Of a DNA stretch of 30,582 nucleotides, positions 7,876 to 16,232 are shown in pieces. The stretch covers positions 1 to 30,582 of the forward strand of contig CAKROK010000021.1 in assembly GCA_934373295.1 (NCBI GenBank). The letters run 5' to 3'. The position numbers and the translations under genes were made by a program. Below the pieces are notes generated by a model. It saw only the letters and a list, made by a program, of their open reading frames with translations, was not told the origin of the DNA and did no database searches. This DNA comes from an uncultured Christensenellaceae bacterium (GTDB lineage: Bacteria > Bacillota > Clostridia > Christensenellales > Christensenellaceae). Numbering within the stretch: the first letter of the stretch is position 1; every line of letters begins with the position of its first letter.

Positions 7876-8901
7876 ATGCAGGCACAAGCTAAGAAAAAAT
7901 CAAATAATAACATTTTTAAGAAAATAATTAGCTCTGATGAATTCAGCGTTGCGGTACCGCTTTTAGCTCTTTGCGTTATACTGCTCATCATTTCGCTGTT
8001 CAGAAAAGATGCATTAAACTGGTTCGGATGGAGCAACATATCTTCAATTCTTACGATGTTCCCCTACATCGGTCTGACCTCCCTTGCAGCGGCTTTCCCG
8101 CTCATGGTTGGTAGAGTTGACATTTCAACCGGTCGTCTCGTAGGCTTCTCGGTAATGGTTACCGCAACCGGTATAATGAACTGGGGTTTAAATCCCCTCC
8201 TCGTAGCTGTTATTGCCATATTACTTACCGCTTTATTCGGCATATTAAATGGTATCCTTGTCGTTAAGTTAAACGTACCGGACTTCGTCGCTACGATGGG
8301 TGTTCTCTACATCTCCGGCGGTTGCCGTTATCTCCTCTTTGACGGTATCGAGATAACGATGATCGGTCAGGAGAACATTGCGGGTGTTATCAATTTCTTT
8401 GATGACTCCAACAGATTCCTCAGTCTGCCCATGAACTTCTGGATAGTTCTTGCGATATTTGTTATTGCAGCATTCGTTATCAAGAAGACTCTCTTCGGCA
8501 GAAGAATTCTCGCAGTCGGCGACAACGACGAAGTTGCTGCTCTCGCAGGTATCAACCCCGTTAACTACAGAATAGTTTCTTACATCATCTGTGCAGCTCT
8601 CTGCGGCGTTTGCGGCGTTATCTACTGCTTAAGCGCTAAGGTCGGCAGACCTTCCACCGGTGATGGTTGGGAGTTCAGAGCAATCGCGGCATGCGTTGTC
8701 GGCGGTACGTCTCTCGCAGGCGGCAAGTGCTCACCCATATCGGTATTCATCGGCTGCTTCCTCGTTATGGCGGTTGAGAATGCTATCCTCTTCTTCCCCG
8801 ACATCGTTCCCTCTACGATGCAGGTTGCAGTCCGTGGTATAATCATGGCGGCGGCTGTTCTTTGGGACATGGCGAGACAGAAGAAAAAGATCAAAGCATA
8901 A
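7876..8901 (+). CDS. CUT2-family sugar ABC transporter permease 2
   Basis: This 341-residue integral membrane permease is paralogous to the preceding gene product, probably its heterodimer partner. It has the same architecture: a basic N-terminus, eight to ten hydrophobic helices, MVGRVDISTGRLVG near residue 75, AVGDNDEVAALAGINP in the cytoplasmic coupling region, and the Gly-rich AACVVGGTSLAGGKCS. GGAAGGAGAA precedes the ATG, and the gene lies 20 bases after permease 1. It ends the operon, with a hairpin terminator at 8929. Confidence 0.92.
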   Translation: MQAQAKKKSNNNIFKKIISSDEFSVAVPLLALCVILLIISLFRKDALNWFGWSNISSILTMFPYIGLTSLAAAFPLMVGRVDISTGRLVGFSVMVTATGIMNWGLNPLLVAVIAILLTALFGILNGILVVKLNVPDFVATMGVLYISGGCRYLLFDGIEITMIGQENIAGVINFFDDSNRFLSLPMNFWIVLAIFVIAAFVIKKTLFGRRILAVGDNDEVAALAGINPVNYRIVSYIICAALCGVCGVIYCLSAKVGRPSTGDGWEFRAIAACVVGGTSLAGGKCSPISVFIGCFLVMAVENAILFFPDIVPSTMQVAVRGIIMAAAVLWDMARQKKKIKA

Positions 8902-8928
8902 TCACACAACTTATATTCTTCCCAAAGA

Positions 8929-8964
8929 CCGTGAGGCGGAAATTACTCTGCCTTGCGGTTTTTG
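8929..8964 (+). terminator. Terminator of the sugar ABC operon
   Basis: ACCGTGAGGC (8929-8938) pairs with GCCTTGCGGT (8951-8960) over ten positions, two of them G-U wobbles, around a 12-base loop. The stem runs into five Ts (8960-8964). It lies 28 bases after the permease stop and only 13 bases before the thpR start codon. Confidence 0.75.
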
Positions 8965-8977
8965 CTTATTAAACGAT

Positions 8978-9505
8978 ATGAGAGTATTTACTGCAATACA
9001 TTTTGATAAAATGGTGATAGATGAGCTGCTCAGGGTGCAGAAAGTCATAAAGGAAAATTCACCCACATGCAGATTATCGCGCGAGGAGAATCTGCATCTC
9101 ACATTAGAATTTTTAGGTGAATGTGACCGAAAAAAGATGTATTCGGCATGTTTGGCGTTAGACGAGATCGATATGGATTCTTTTGAAGTAAAATTAAACG
9201 GACTGGGCTGCTTTAAATCAAGAGACAATTCCCTAATTTGGGCGGGAATATCTTCCACGAAGCTAATTGAATTAAAAAAATCACTTGATGATGCGCTTAT
9301 AAACCGCTCCGTATCATTTGATAAAAAACCATTTAAGCCGCACATTACCCTTGCGAGGGAGTGCTCTTTGAACACCGAATTTATAAAGAGCATAAATGTT
9401 AAGGGCAGATCCATTATAGATAAAGTGAGTCTGATGCAGTCGGAAAGAGTGGACGGAGTATTGAAATACACGGAGATTTACTCAAAAAAATTAAGACGTT
9501 GCTGA
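8978..9505 (+). CDS. thpR: RNA 2',3'-cyclic phosphodiesterase (2'-5' RNA ligase family)
   Basis: A 175-residue member of the 2H phosphoesterase superfamily, which hydrolyses 2',3'-cyclic phosphates in RNA and can join tRNA halves in vitro. Both catalytic HxT motifs are present: H40-L-T42 in NLHLTLEFLG and H122-I-T124 in KPHITLAR, at the usual separation. The N-terminus MRVFTAIHF fits the family, so the ATG at 8978 is right, although it has no recognisable ribosome site and begins just after the operon terminator. It converges on the YgiQ-type gene, and its stop codon lies inside the shared hairpin at 9497-9525. Confidence 0.88.
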   Translation: MRVFTAIHFDKMVIDELLRVQKVIKENSPTCRLSREENLHLTLEFLGECDRKKMYSACLALDEIDMDSFEVKLNGLGCFKSRDNSLIWAGISSTKLIELKKSLDDALINRSVSFDKKPFKPHITLARECSLNTEFIKSINVKGRSIIDKVSLMQSERVDGVLKYTEIYSKKLRRC

Positions 9506-9525
9506 AATCAGCGACGCCTTTTTTT
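9497..9525 (+). terminator. Terminator of thpR, overlapping both convergent stop codons
   Basis: CGTTGCTGA (9497-9505) pairs with TCAGCGACG (9508-9516) through nine positions, one a wobble, with a 2-base gap, followed by CC and seven Ts (9519-9525). The innermost pairs are the thpR TGA (9503-9505) and the complement of the minus-strand TGA (9508-9510). It serves the plus strand; there is no T-run on the minus side. Confidence 0.82.
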
Positions 9526-11370
9526 ATTGTTAGATAAATTCCTTTTGTTCGTCTGTTTATCCCTGTGTTTTGATTTATCAACCTGCTGCTTTTCGGGAGG
9601 AACGAGGCAGTTATCTCCGTAGCCTATCAGGTCGCGGCGGCCCGCTTTAATGAGCGCCGCGCGGATTGCGGGATGATTTTCAACTTTATAGTATTGAAGC
9701 ATCGCGCGCTGAGCGTTCTTTTCCTCAAATGTCCTGGGTACATAGACCTTTTTCATTGTGCGCGGGTCAATTCCCGTGTAATACATCGTCGTTGAAAGCG
9801 TCGCAGGGGTGGGGTAAAAATCCTGAACCTGCTCTGGTCTCATGTGGTTTTTTTTGAGATACATCGCCAGCTCGATAGCGACGCTCATGTCGCTTCCGGG
9901 ATGAGATGACATGAGATACGGGACGATATATTGATCCTTATTCAGGCGCTTGTTCACTGCATTATACTTTTTGACGAATTCTTCAAAGAGCGCGTGGTCG
10001 GGCTTACCCATGAGGCGCAGGACCTTGTTGCTCACATGCTCGGGAGCGACTTTAAGCTGTCCGCTTATGTGATATTTCGCAAGCTCTGTCAAAAACCTAT
10101 CGTCTTTATCGTATAAGATGTAGTCAAAGCGCAGCCCTGAGCGTATGAACACTTTTTTTATACCGGGCAGCTCACGCAGCTCCTTTAACAGCTTTCTATA
10201 GTCCTCATGCGACACCTCGAGGTTGTTGCAACGTGGGGAAAGGCAGGGCTTATTCTTGCAAGCTCCTCTCTTTAGCTGATTCTTGCAGGCGGGCGCGCGG
10301 AAGTTTGCCGTCGGGCCGCCGACATCGTGAATATATCCCTTGAAATTAGGACTTTGCGTCAATAACTTTGCTTCTTTGATAATACTCTCATGACTTCGCG
10401 CCTGAATAATTCTTCCCTGATGATATGTTAATGCACAAAAAGCACAGCCGCCATAGCACCCTCGGCAGGAGGTTATTGAAAACTCTATCTCATCCATGGC
10501 GGGGATGTGCTGTTTATAGGACGGGTGAGCCGAGCGCATGTAAGGGAGGTCATAGACCGTGTCCAGCTCTGAAGTCGAAAGGGGAGCAGAGGGCGGATTA
10601 ATGACGACGTATCCCTTTTCATATGGCTGAACGAGGCGTTTTCCGCGTATGCCGTCGCATTCGTTCATCTGTGTCATGAACGCCTCGCAGTACTTTATCT
10701 TATCGCCCGCTACCTCCATATGAGAGGGAATTTTAATATAATCCACGACATCATCGAGTGAATTTGTTCTGTAGCACGTTCCGTTGACAAACGTGATAGA
10801 GCTTATGGGGATGCCCGCGTTGAGAGAATCCGCGACCTCGACGCACGCGCGCTCGCCCATGCCGTACATGAGGATATCCGCTCCGGAATCAATGAGCAGA
10901 GAGTGGCGTACTTTGTTCGACCAGTAATCGTAATGTGACGCGCGGCGCAGGCTGGCCTCGATGCCGCCCACGCAAATAGCAACATCGCCGTATGCGCGGC
11001 GGAGCATGTTTGAATATACGATAGTGGCGCGGTCGGGGCGCTTCCCCGCGACGCCGCCCGGCGTGTAAAAGTCGTTTGAACGGCGCTTTTTGGCGACGGT
11101 ATAGTGAGAGACCATTGAATCAATGTTTCCTCCGGAGACGTAAAACGCGAGACGTGGCTTACCCAAGCGGGTAAAATCGTCCGTGGAGTGCCAATCGGGC
11201 TGGGCGATAATGCCCACGCGATAGCCGTTTGACTCCAAAACGCGCGCAATTATCGCCGGGCCAAAGCTCGGATGATCGATATATGCGTCCGCGCTGACAA
11301 GAATTATATCACACTCATCCCAGCCGAGGGCGCGCATTTCTTTTTTTGTCATGGGTAAAAATCCGTTCAT
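9508..11370 (-). CDS. YgiQ family radical SAM protein
   Basis: A 620-residue radical-SAM protein of the conserved but functionally unassigned YgiQ family. The N-terminal region resembles a B12-binding-like domain, with ILVSADAYIDHPSFG. The SAM cluster motif is C305-x3-C309-x2-C312 inside SCRGCYGGCAFCALTYHQGR, the hallmark of the family. A second cysteine group, CKNQLKRGACKNKPC, follows. The tail is very basic (NNKKRRR). An earlier in-frame ATG at 11382 exists, but the ATG at 11370 has a GAGGTG ribosome site 4-5 bases upstream that overlaps the earlier ATG, so 11370 is preferred. It has its own promoter, divergent from pcrA. Confidence 0.9.
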   Translation of the reverse strand: MNGFLPMTKKEMRALGWDECDIILVSADAYIDHPSFGPAIIARVLESNGYRVGIIAQPDWHSTDDFTRLGKPRLAFYVSGGNIDSMVSHYTVAKKRRSNDFYTPGGVAGKRPDRATIVYSNMLRRAYGDVAICVGGIEASLRRASHYDYWSNKVRHSLLIDSGADILMYGMGERACVEVADSLNAGIPISSITFVNGTCYRTNSLDDVVDYIKIPSHMEVAGDKIKYCEAFMTQMNECDGIRGKRLVQPYEKGYVVINPPSAPLSTSELDTVYDLPYMRSAHPSYKQHIPAMDEIEFSITSCRGCYGGCAFCALTYHQGRIIQARSHESIIKEAKLLTQSPNFKGYIHDVGGPTANFRAPACKNQLKRGACKNKPCLSPRCNNLEVSHEDYRKLLKELRELPGIKKVFIRSGLRFDYILYDKDDRFLTELAKYHISGQLKVAPEHVSNKVLRLMGKPDHALFEEFVKKYNAVNKRLNKDQYIVPYLMSSHPGSDMSVAIELAMYLKKNHMRPEQVQDFYPTPATLSTTMYYTGIDPRTMKKVYVPRTFEEKNAQRAMLQYYKVENHPAIRAALIKAGRRDLIGYGDNCLVPPEKQQVDKSKHRDKQTNKRNLSNNKKRRR

Positions 11371-11391
11371 AAAGCACCTCATTTATAAGAT

Positions 11392-11421
11392 AGTATAGCA
11401 TATCGGCGCATACAAATGCAA
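11392..11421 (-). promoter_or_regulatory. Promoter of the YgiQ-type gene
   Basis: On the minus strand TTGCAT (11421-11416), an 18-base spacer and TATACT (11397-11392). It lies back to back with the pcrA promoter; the two -35 boxes are 11 bases apart. Confidence 0.6.
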
Positions 11422-11432
11422 ACCACGAGGCG

Positions 11433-11461
11433 TTGAGAAAATCGCGATTTTGTATTATAAT
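11433..11461 (+). promoter_or_regulatory. Promoter of pcrA-ligA with a palindrome in the spacer
   Basis: TTGAGA (11433-11438), a 17-base spacer and a perfect TATAAT (11456-11461), 28 bases before the pcrA ATG. The spacer is largely the perfect 14-base palindrome AAAATCGCGATTTT (11438-11451), which could be a repressor site. Confidence 0.75.
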
Positions 11462-11489
11462 ATCATTTATAGAAAGATGAACAGGAGAA

Positions 11490-13691
11490 ATGAATTTGGA
11501 TCTTAGCAGATTGAGCGATGTACAGAGACGTGCGGTAATGACGACGGAGGGCGCGGTGCTCGTGCTTGCGGGCGCGGGCTCGGGAAAGACGAGCGTGCTC
11601 ACAAACCGCGTGGCGTATCTAATAAATGAAAAGGGGATCGACCCATACAATATACTCGCGATAACGTTCACGAACAAAGCGGCGCGGGAGATGAAGGAGA
11701 GGATAGAGCGCATCGTCGACACGGACACGTCCTCGATGATCGTCTCAACTTTCCACTCCATGTGCGCGCGATTTTTGCGCATGGACGCGGATAAGATTGG
11801 ATATACGCGCGATTTTACGATTTATGACAGAGATGCGGCGAACACGCTCATGAAAAAGGTGCTTAACGAGCTTCAGATAGACGATAAGATATTGACCTAT
11901 CGCTACTGCTTGAACCTCATAAGCTCGGCGAAAAATGCGTCCTCCAAGCAGTCCGTTTCGGCATATATCGCGGAAAACTGCGACGGGGATGCTGAGGACA
12001 TGCTCGCGATATATGAGCGGTATTCGCGCGCGATGAGGGCGGAAAACGCGATGGATTTCGACGACCTGCTGTTAAACATGCTGCGCGTGTTAAAGGAAAA
12101 CGACCGCGCACGGGACTATTATCAAAGGCGATTCAGGTATGTTTTGGTGGACGAGTATCAGGACACGAACAGCGTGCAGTATGAGCTCGTGAGCCTGCTT
12201 TCCGGCGGATGGGGAAATCTGTTCGTCGTGGGTGACGACGACCAGTCGATATACGCATGGCGCGGCGCGGACATAAGAAATATACTGGATTTTGAAAAGG
12301 ATCACCCCAGCGCGGCGGTGATAAAGCTGGAGCAGAACTACCGTTCACATGAGAAGATTCTCGACGTCGCGAACGAGGTCATAAGCAGGGCGCATGAGCG
12401 CAAGGGCAAGAAGCTTTGGAGCGCGAAAAAGACGGGAGAAAAGCCCGTTTGGTTCACTGCGTCAAGTGAATACTACGAGGCGGAGTACGTCGCGCGGCAG
12501 ATTGGCGAGCTGCGCAGCGCGGGATATGAATACCAGGACATCGCGGTGCTGTACAGAATGCATACGCAGGCGCGAGTGCTCGAGGAAAAACTGAGGATGT
12601 ATGCGATACCGTATAGAATATACGGCGGAATGTCCTTCTATGAGCGAAAGGAGATACGCGATATGGTCGCATATTTGCAGCTCATCGCAAATCCGTCGTC
12701 CGATACGTCTCTTTTGAGGATAATAAACACGCCCAAGCGCGGAATAGGCGAGGCGACTATAGCAAAGCTTGCCGCTTATGCGAACGAGCGCGGGATATCC
12801 CTGCTCGCGGCGGCGGGGGATGCATCCGTGTTTTTGAGCGGCGCTGCGGGTAAAAAGGCAGGCGAGATATATTCGCTGATAGATTCGCTCATAAAAGACT
12901 GCGCAGACCTTGAGCCGGGTGAGATAGTAAACGAAGTTTTTGAAAAAAGCGGATATAGGAGGATGCTCGACGACCTGCCGGACAGAAACGAGGCCGAGGC
13001 GAGAAAGGCGAACATTGGCGAGCTTATAAACGGCGCATACAAATTCGCAAAGGACAATCCCGAGGCGGATCTGACGGAATATCTATCGACCGTCGCGCTC
13101 ATAACAGACATGGACACGACCTCGGATGAGGGCAGCGTGACGCTCATGACCATGCACAGCGCAAAGGGACTGGAATATCGTGCGGTGTTCATAGTGGGCA
13201 TGGAAGAGAACATCTTCCCATCGTATAAGAGCATTGAGGAAAACAAGATAGACGAGGAGAGAAGGCTCTGCTACGTCGGCGTGACGCGCGCGAAGGAAAA
13301 GCTGTTTTTGACGAATTGCCGCTCGAGAAACGTATATGCGACCACGAGCTATAACGAGCCATCCAGATTTTTAAGGGAGATACCCGAGAATAAGCTCGAA
13401 ATCGTCGGTAAAAAATATGAGAAGAAGGAGCCGGATTATGCGCCCAGCGCAAAGACGACGCACAGCGTAAAGGGCATGTCCGATGCCGTCAAAAAGCCGA
13501 CGTTTACGCCCAGGGCAAAGACGGATGCATCGAAGTTCGACGTGGGCGATATCGTGGAACATGACAAATTCGGCAGAGGAAAGATAAAGAACATAATGGC
13601 GGCGGGGGACAAGCACCTTGCCGTGATAGCATTTTCCGATATGGAGAGAAAGATGTTCTTGGAGTTTGCTCCACTGAAGCCGATCAAGTGA
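11490..13691 (+). CDS. pcrA: ATP-dependent DNA helicase PcrA/UvrD
   Basis: This 733-residue superfamily 1A 3'-5' helicase acts in nucleotide excision repair, replication restart and removal of RecA filaments. Motifs appear in order: Walker A GAGSGKT (28-34), motif Ia ITFTNKAAREMKERI, motif II DEYQDTN, motif III GDDDQSIYAWRGAD, motif IV EQNYRS, and motifs V/VI TMHSAKGLEY and VGVTRAKEKL. The C-terminal tail (about 680-733) has the tudor-like element VGDIVEHDKFGRGKI that binds RNA polymerase in PcrA. AGGAGAA precedes the ATG. ligA follows after 11 bases, the classical Gram-positive pcrA-ligA pair. Length and motifs are complete. Confidence 0.97.
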   Translation: MNLDLSRLSDVQRRAVMTTEGAVLVLAGAGSGKTSVLTNRVAYLINEKGIDPYNILAITFTNKAAREMKERIERIVDTDTSSMIVSTFHSMCARFLRMDADKIGYTRDFTIYDRDAANTLMKKVLNELQIDDKILTYRYCLNLISSAKNASSKQSVSAYIAENCDGDAEDMLAIYERYSRAMRAENAMDFDDLLLNMLRVLKENDRARDYYQRRFRYVLVDEYQDTNSVQYELVSLLSGGWGNLFVVGDDDQSIYAWRGADIRNILDFEKDHPSAAVIKLEQNYRSHEKILDVANEVISRAHERKGKKLWSAKKTGEKPVWFTASSEYYEAEYVARQIGELRSAGYEYQDIAVLYRMHTQARVLEEKLRMYAIPYRIYGGMSFYERKEIRDMVAYLQLIANPSSDTSLLRIINTPKRGIGEATIAKLAAYANERGISLLAAAGDASVFLSGAAGKKAGEIYSLIDSLIKDCADLEPGEIVNEVFEKSGYRRMLDDLPDRNEAEARKANIGELINGAYKFAKDNPEADLTEYLSTVALITDMDTTSDEGSVTLMTMHSAKGLEYRAVFIVGMEENIFPSYKSIEENKIDEERRLCYVGVTRAKEKLFLTNCRSRNVYATTSYNEPSRFLREIPENKLEIVGKKYEKKEPDYAPSAKTTHSVKGMSDAVKKPTFTPRAKTDASKFDVGDIVEHDKFGRGKIKNIMAAGDKHLAVIAFSDMERKMFLEFAPLKPIK

Positions 13692-13702
13692 AAGGAAAAG
13701 CG

Positions 13703-15640
13703 ATGGATGAGATGAAAGCGCTCGTTGAGCGTTTAAATAAATACGCTTATGAGTACTATGTGTTAGATGACCCTACGGTAGCGGACGCGGAATACGACAC
13801 ACTATATGACAAGCTGACCGCGCTTGAAAAGAGCACGGGCGTCGTGCTTGCGGATTCGCCCAGCATGAGAGTGGGCGGTCAGTTGTTGGAGGGCTTTAAA
13901 AAGCATAGGCACATTGCGCCGCTATACAGCCTGGATAAGTGTAAGAGCTTTGACGAGCTCAGAGAATGGGAGAGCCGCGTTGAAAAACTCGCGGGGAAGT
14001 GCACATATTCACTTGAATACAAGTTTGACGGCCTGACGCTCAATCTCACGTATGATGGAGGATATCTCGTCATGGCGGCGACGCGCGGCGACGGAACGGA
14101 GGGCGAGGAGGTTTTAGCGCAGGTCAGGACGATATCATCCGTGCCGTTGTCCATCCCGTTCAAGGGGCGGATGGAGGTTCAGGGCGAGGCGATAATGCAC
14201 CTTTCCACGCTGGAAAAATACAACGAAACGGCGGAGGAACCGCTCAAAAATGCGAGGAACGCAGCGGCGGGCGCGCTGAGGAACCTCGACCCGTCGGTCA
14301 CGGCGAGCAGAAAGCTGGACGCGTATTTTTATAATGTAGGATACATCGAGGGCATGGAGCTTGAAAATCACGGGCAGATGATAGAATTTCTGCGTGAACA
14401 GGGCTTCAAGGTGAGCGATTTTGAAAAGAGATTTGATAATATAGGCGGACTTTTGAGCGAGATAGACGAAGTCGGGAAAAACCGCGATAAACTGGACTTT
14501 TTAATAGACGGAATGGTCATAAAGGTCACGGATTTTTTAACGCGCGAAAGGCTGGGATATACGCAGAAGTTCCCGAGATGGGCTATAGCGTATAAATTTG
14601 AGGCGGAGGAGCTGACCACGACGGTTTTGGACGTGAGCTGGGAGGTCGGCCGCACGGGCAGGCTGACGCCCACCGCGATATTAGAGCCGGTGGATTTTTC
14701 AGGAGTGACGGTAAAGCGCGCGACGCTCAACAACTACGAGGATATTTTGAGAAAGCGCGTGCATATGGGCAGCCGAGTGTTCATAAGGCGCAGTAACGAC
14801 GTGATACCCGAAATAATGGGCGCGGCGGAGGAGGACGACTTCCCGCCGATAGAAAAGCCGGAGGTATGTCCCGCGTGCGGCACGGCGCTCGAGCAGATAG
14901 GCCCCAACCTGTTCTGCCCCAATACGCTTTCGTGTAAGCCGCAGCTCGTTGCGAGAATGGTGCATTTCGTCTCGCGGGATGCCATGAACATCGATTCACT
15001 TTCCGAAAAGACGATAGAGCTGCTCTATAACGAGCTGGGCGTTTCGGATATCGCGGGGCTTTATGCCATAACCGAAGAACAGCTCATGAGTTTGCCCGGC
15101 TTTAAGGAGAAAAAGGCGCAGAAGGTGATCAATGCGATAGAGGCGAGTAAGCAGCCCGAGCTATCGGAGTTCATTTTCGCGCTGGGCATAAATAATGTGG
15201 GTAAAAAGACCGCGAAGGACCTCGCTGAGCGCTACGGCAGCTTCGAGGCGTTTTCACACGCGACGCAGGAGGAGCTTGTCGAAATGCGCGATGTGGGGGA
15301 GGTCGTGGCGAAGTGCATAATCGACTTTTTTAACAGCGACGCGGTTGAAAAGACGCTGAATGAGCTTAAATACGCGGGTGTATCGCCGCGAGAGTATAAA
15401 AAGACGCAGGGCGCTTTCAGCGGAAAAAAGGTGGTAATAACGGGTACGCTAAAGAGCTTTTCAAGAAAGCAGGCGGGAGACGCCGTCATTGCCGCGGGGG
15501 GTGAGCTGCAAAGCGCGGTCGCGAAAAGCACGGATATACTCATAGCGGGCGAAAAAGCGGGCAGTAAACTGAATAAGGCGAGAGAGCTGGGTATAGACGT
15601 GATAAGCGAGGACGAATTTTTAACGCTCATCGGCGTATAA
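13703..15640 (+). CDS. ligA: NAD-dependent DNA ligase LigA
   Basis: LigA seals 3'-OH/5'-phosphate nicks in DNA using NAD+, in replication and repair. The protein has 645 residues. Its layout is domain Ia (1-65, with the family YYVLDDPTVADAEYD), an adenylation domain with nucleophile K107 in KFDG, an OB fold, a four-cysteine zinc finger (C389, C392, C405, C411), helix-hairpin-helix repeats around 430-560, and a C-terminal BRCT domain from about 568 (FSGKKVVITGTLKSFSR). The ATG at 13703 is chosen because AAAGGA lies 6 bases upstream. A GTG at 13688, overlapping the pcrA stop, would add five residues and has no ribosome site. It is translationally close to pcrA and slightly shorter than E. coli LigA (671). 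Confidence 0.97.
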   Translation: MDEMKALVERLNKYAYEYYVLDDPTVADAEYDTLYDKLTALEKSTGVVLADSPSMRVGGQLLEGFKKHRHIAPLYSLDKCKSFDELREWESRVEKLAGKCTYSLEYKFDGLTLNLTYDGGYLVMAATRGDGTEGEEVLAQVRTISSVPLSIPFKGRMEVQGEAIMHLSTLEKYNETAEEPLKNARNAAAGALRNLDPSVTASRKLDAYFYNVGYIEGMELENHGQMIEFLREQGFKVSDFEKRFDNIGGLLSEIDEVGKNRDKLDFLIDGMVIKVTDFLTRERLGYTQKFPRWAIAYKFEAEELTTTVLDVSWEVGRTGRLTPTAILEPVDFSGVTVKRATLNNYEDILRKRVHMGSRVFIRRSNDVIPEIMGAAEEDDFPPIEKPEVCPACGTALEQIGPNLFCPNTLSCKPQLVARMVHFVSRDAMNIDSLSEKTIELLYNELGVSDIAGLYAITEEQLMSLPGFKEKKAQKVINAIEASKQPELSEFIFALGINNVGKKTAKDLAERYGSFEAFSHATQEELVEMRDVGEVVAKCIIDFFNSDAVEKTLNELKYAGVSPREYKKTQGAFSGKKVVITGTLKSFSRKQAGDAVIAAGGELQSAVAKSTDILIAGEKAGSKLNKARELGIDVISEDEFLTLIGV

Positions 15641-15670
15641 AAAAGGCGCAAAGGCAGTTGCCTAAGCGCC
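15639..15670 (-). terminator. Minus-strand terminator of the coiled-coil gene
   Basis: GGCGC-AA-AGGCA (15645-15656) pairs with TGCCT-AA-GCGCC (15659-15670) around a 2-base loop with a symmetric AA/AA internal loop. On the minus strand it is followed by six Ts (complement of 15644-15639). On the plus strand there is no T-run, so it primarily ends the 15701-16084 transcript. It starts at the ligA stop codon. Confidence 0.75.
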
Positions 15671-15700
15671 AAAGGTATATGGAATGGAGTAGTAAATGGA

Positions 15701-16084
15701 CTATTTGACTATGCGCAGACGCTGCTCGTCCGGCCTGTTCAGCTCGCGGGAGATGCCCTCTAAAATATTCGCGCACCGCGTTTCGAGGTCCTTTAAGGAG
15801 CTGCAATAGTATTTTACGGCAAGCTCGTTCTTCTTACGGCTGGTCTCGGCCGCCGCGAGTATCTTCTCTGCGCGGTCGCGCGCGTCGGCGAGTATGCGCT
15901 CACGGCTGTGCTGTGCGAGCAGCATCGCATCGGCGACGCTCTTACGCTCCTGCTCAAGCTCTTCAACACGGCATTTGAGGACGTGGTTTTCGTCGCGAAG
16001 GTCGATTATGCGCTTGCGCTGGTCGCGGATGACCTGTTCATATTCGGCGTTGTTTTGCAGTAGCTTGTCCGTATTCTTCTTCAT
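15701..16084 (-). CDS. DivIVA-like coiled-coil protein
   Basis: A 127-residue, highly charged and almost entirely helical protein. Residues about 15-50 read as a heptad coiled coil (VIRDQRKRIIDLRDENHVLK and on). Residues about 55-85 carry an Ala-rich repeat (AMLLAQHSRERILADARDRAEKILAAAE) like the tail of DivIVA/SepIVA-type cell-division and polarity scaffolds. There is no signal peptide or membrane span. AGAGGAAA precedes the ATG. It is a single-gene unit between ligA and alr with its own terminator. A second coiled-coil protein of similar style is encoded at 18419. The role is inferred from composition only; an ATP-synthase-b-like annotation would be equally non-specific. Confidence 0.7.
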   Translation of the reverse strand: MKKNTDKLLQNNAEYEQVIRDQRKRIIDLRDENHVLKCRVEELEQERKSVADAMLLAQHSRERILADARDRAEKILAAAETSRKKNELAVKYYCSSLKDLETRCANILEGISRELNRPDEQRLRIVK

Positions 16085-16144
16085 TGGATTTCCTCTTTTC
16101 CTTTTCTTGTAGATATTATAAAATGAAAAGGGCGCGAAGGATGT

Positions 16145-16163
16145 CTAATAGAGCGTCTATTAG
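16145..16163. promoter_or_regulatory. Perfect 8-bp palindrome between divergent genes
   Basis: CTAATAGA (16145-16152) and TCTATTAG (16156-16163) are exactly complementary around GCG. The right arm overlaps a second repeat, TTAGTG (16160-16165) and CACTAA (16175-16180). It lies in the 148-base gap between the minus-strand coiled-coil gene and alr, a typical operator position. Confidence 0.5.
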
Positions 16164-16232
16164 TGAGTTTTATGCACTAAATATGTCGAATGACAAATAA
16201 ATCTGAATATTTTTTATGGGAGATGATCCGAA

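Noticed and set aside
12776..13246. 156-residue minus-strand open frame inside pcrA
   Set aside because: Antisense shadow of a GC-rich helicase gene; Ser-rich, with no ribosome site or family features.
13688..13702. GTG start of ligA overlapping the pcrA stop
   Set aside because: No ribosome site upstream; the ATG at 13703 has AAAGGA at proper spacing and matches the family N-terminus.
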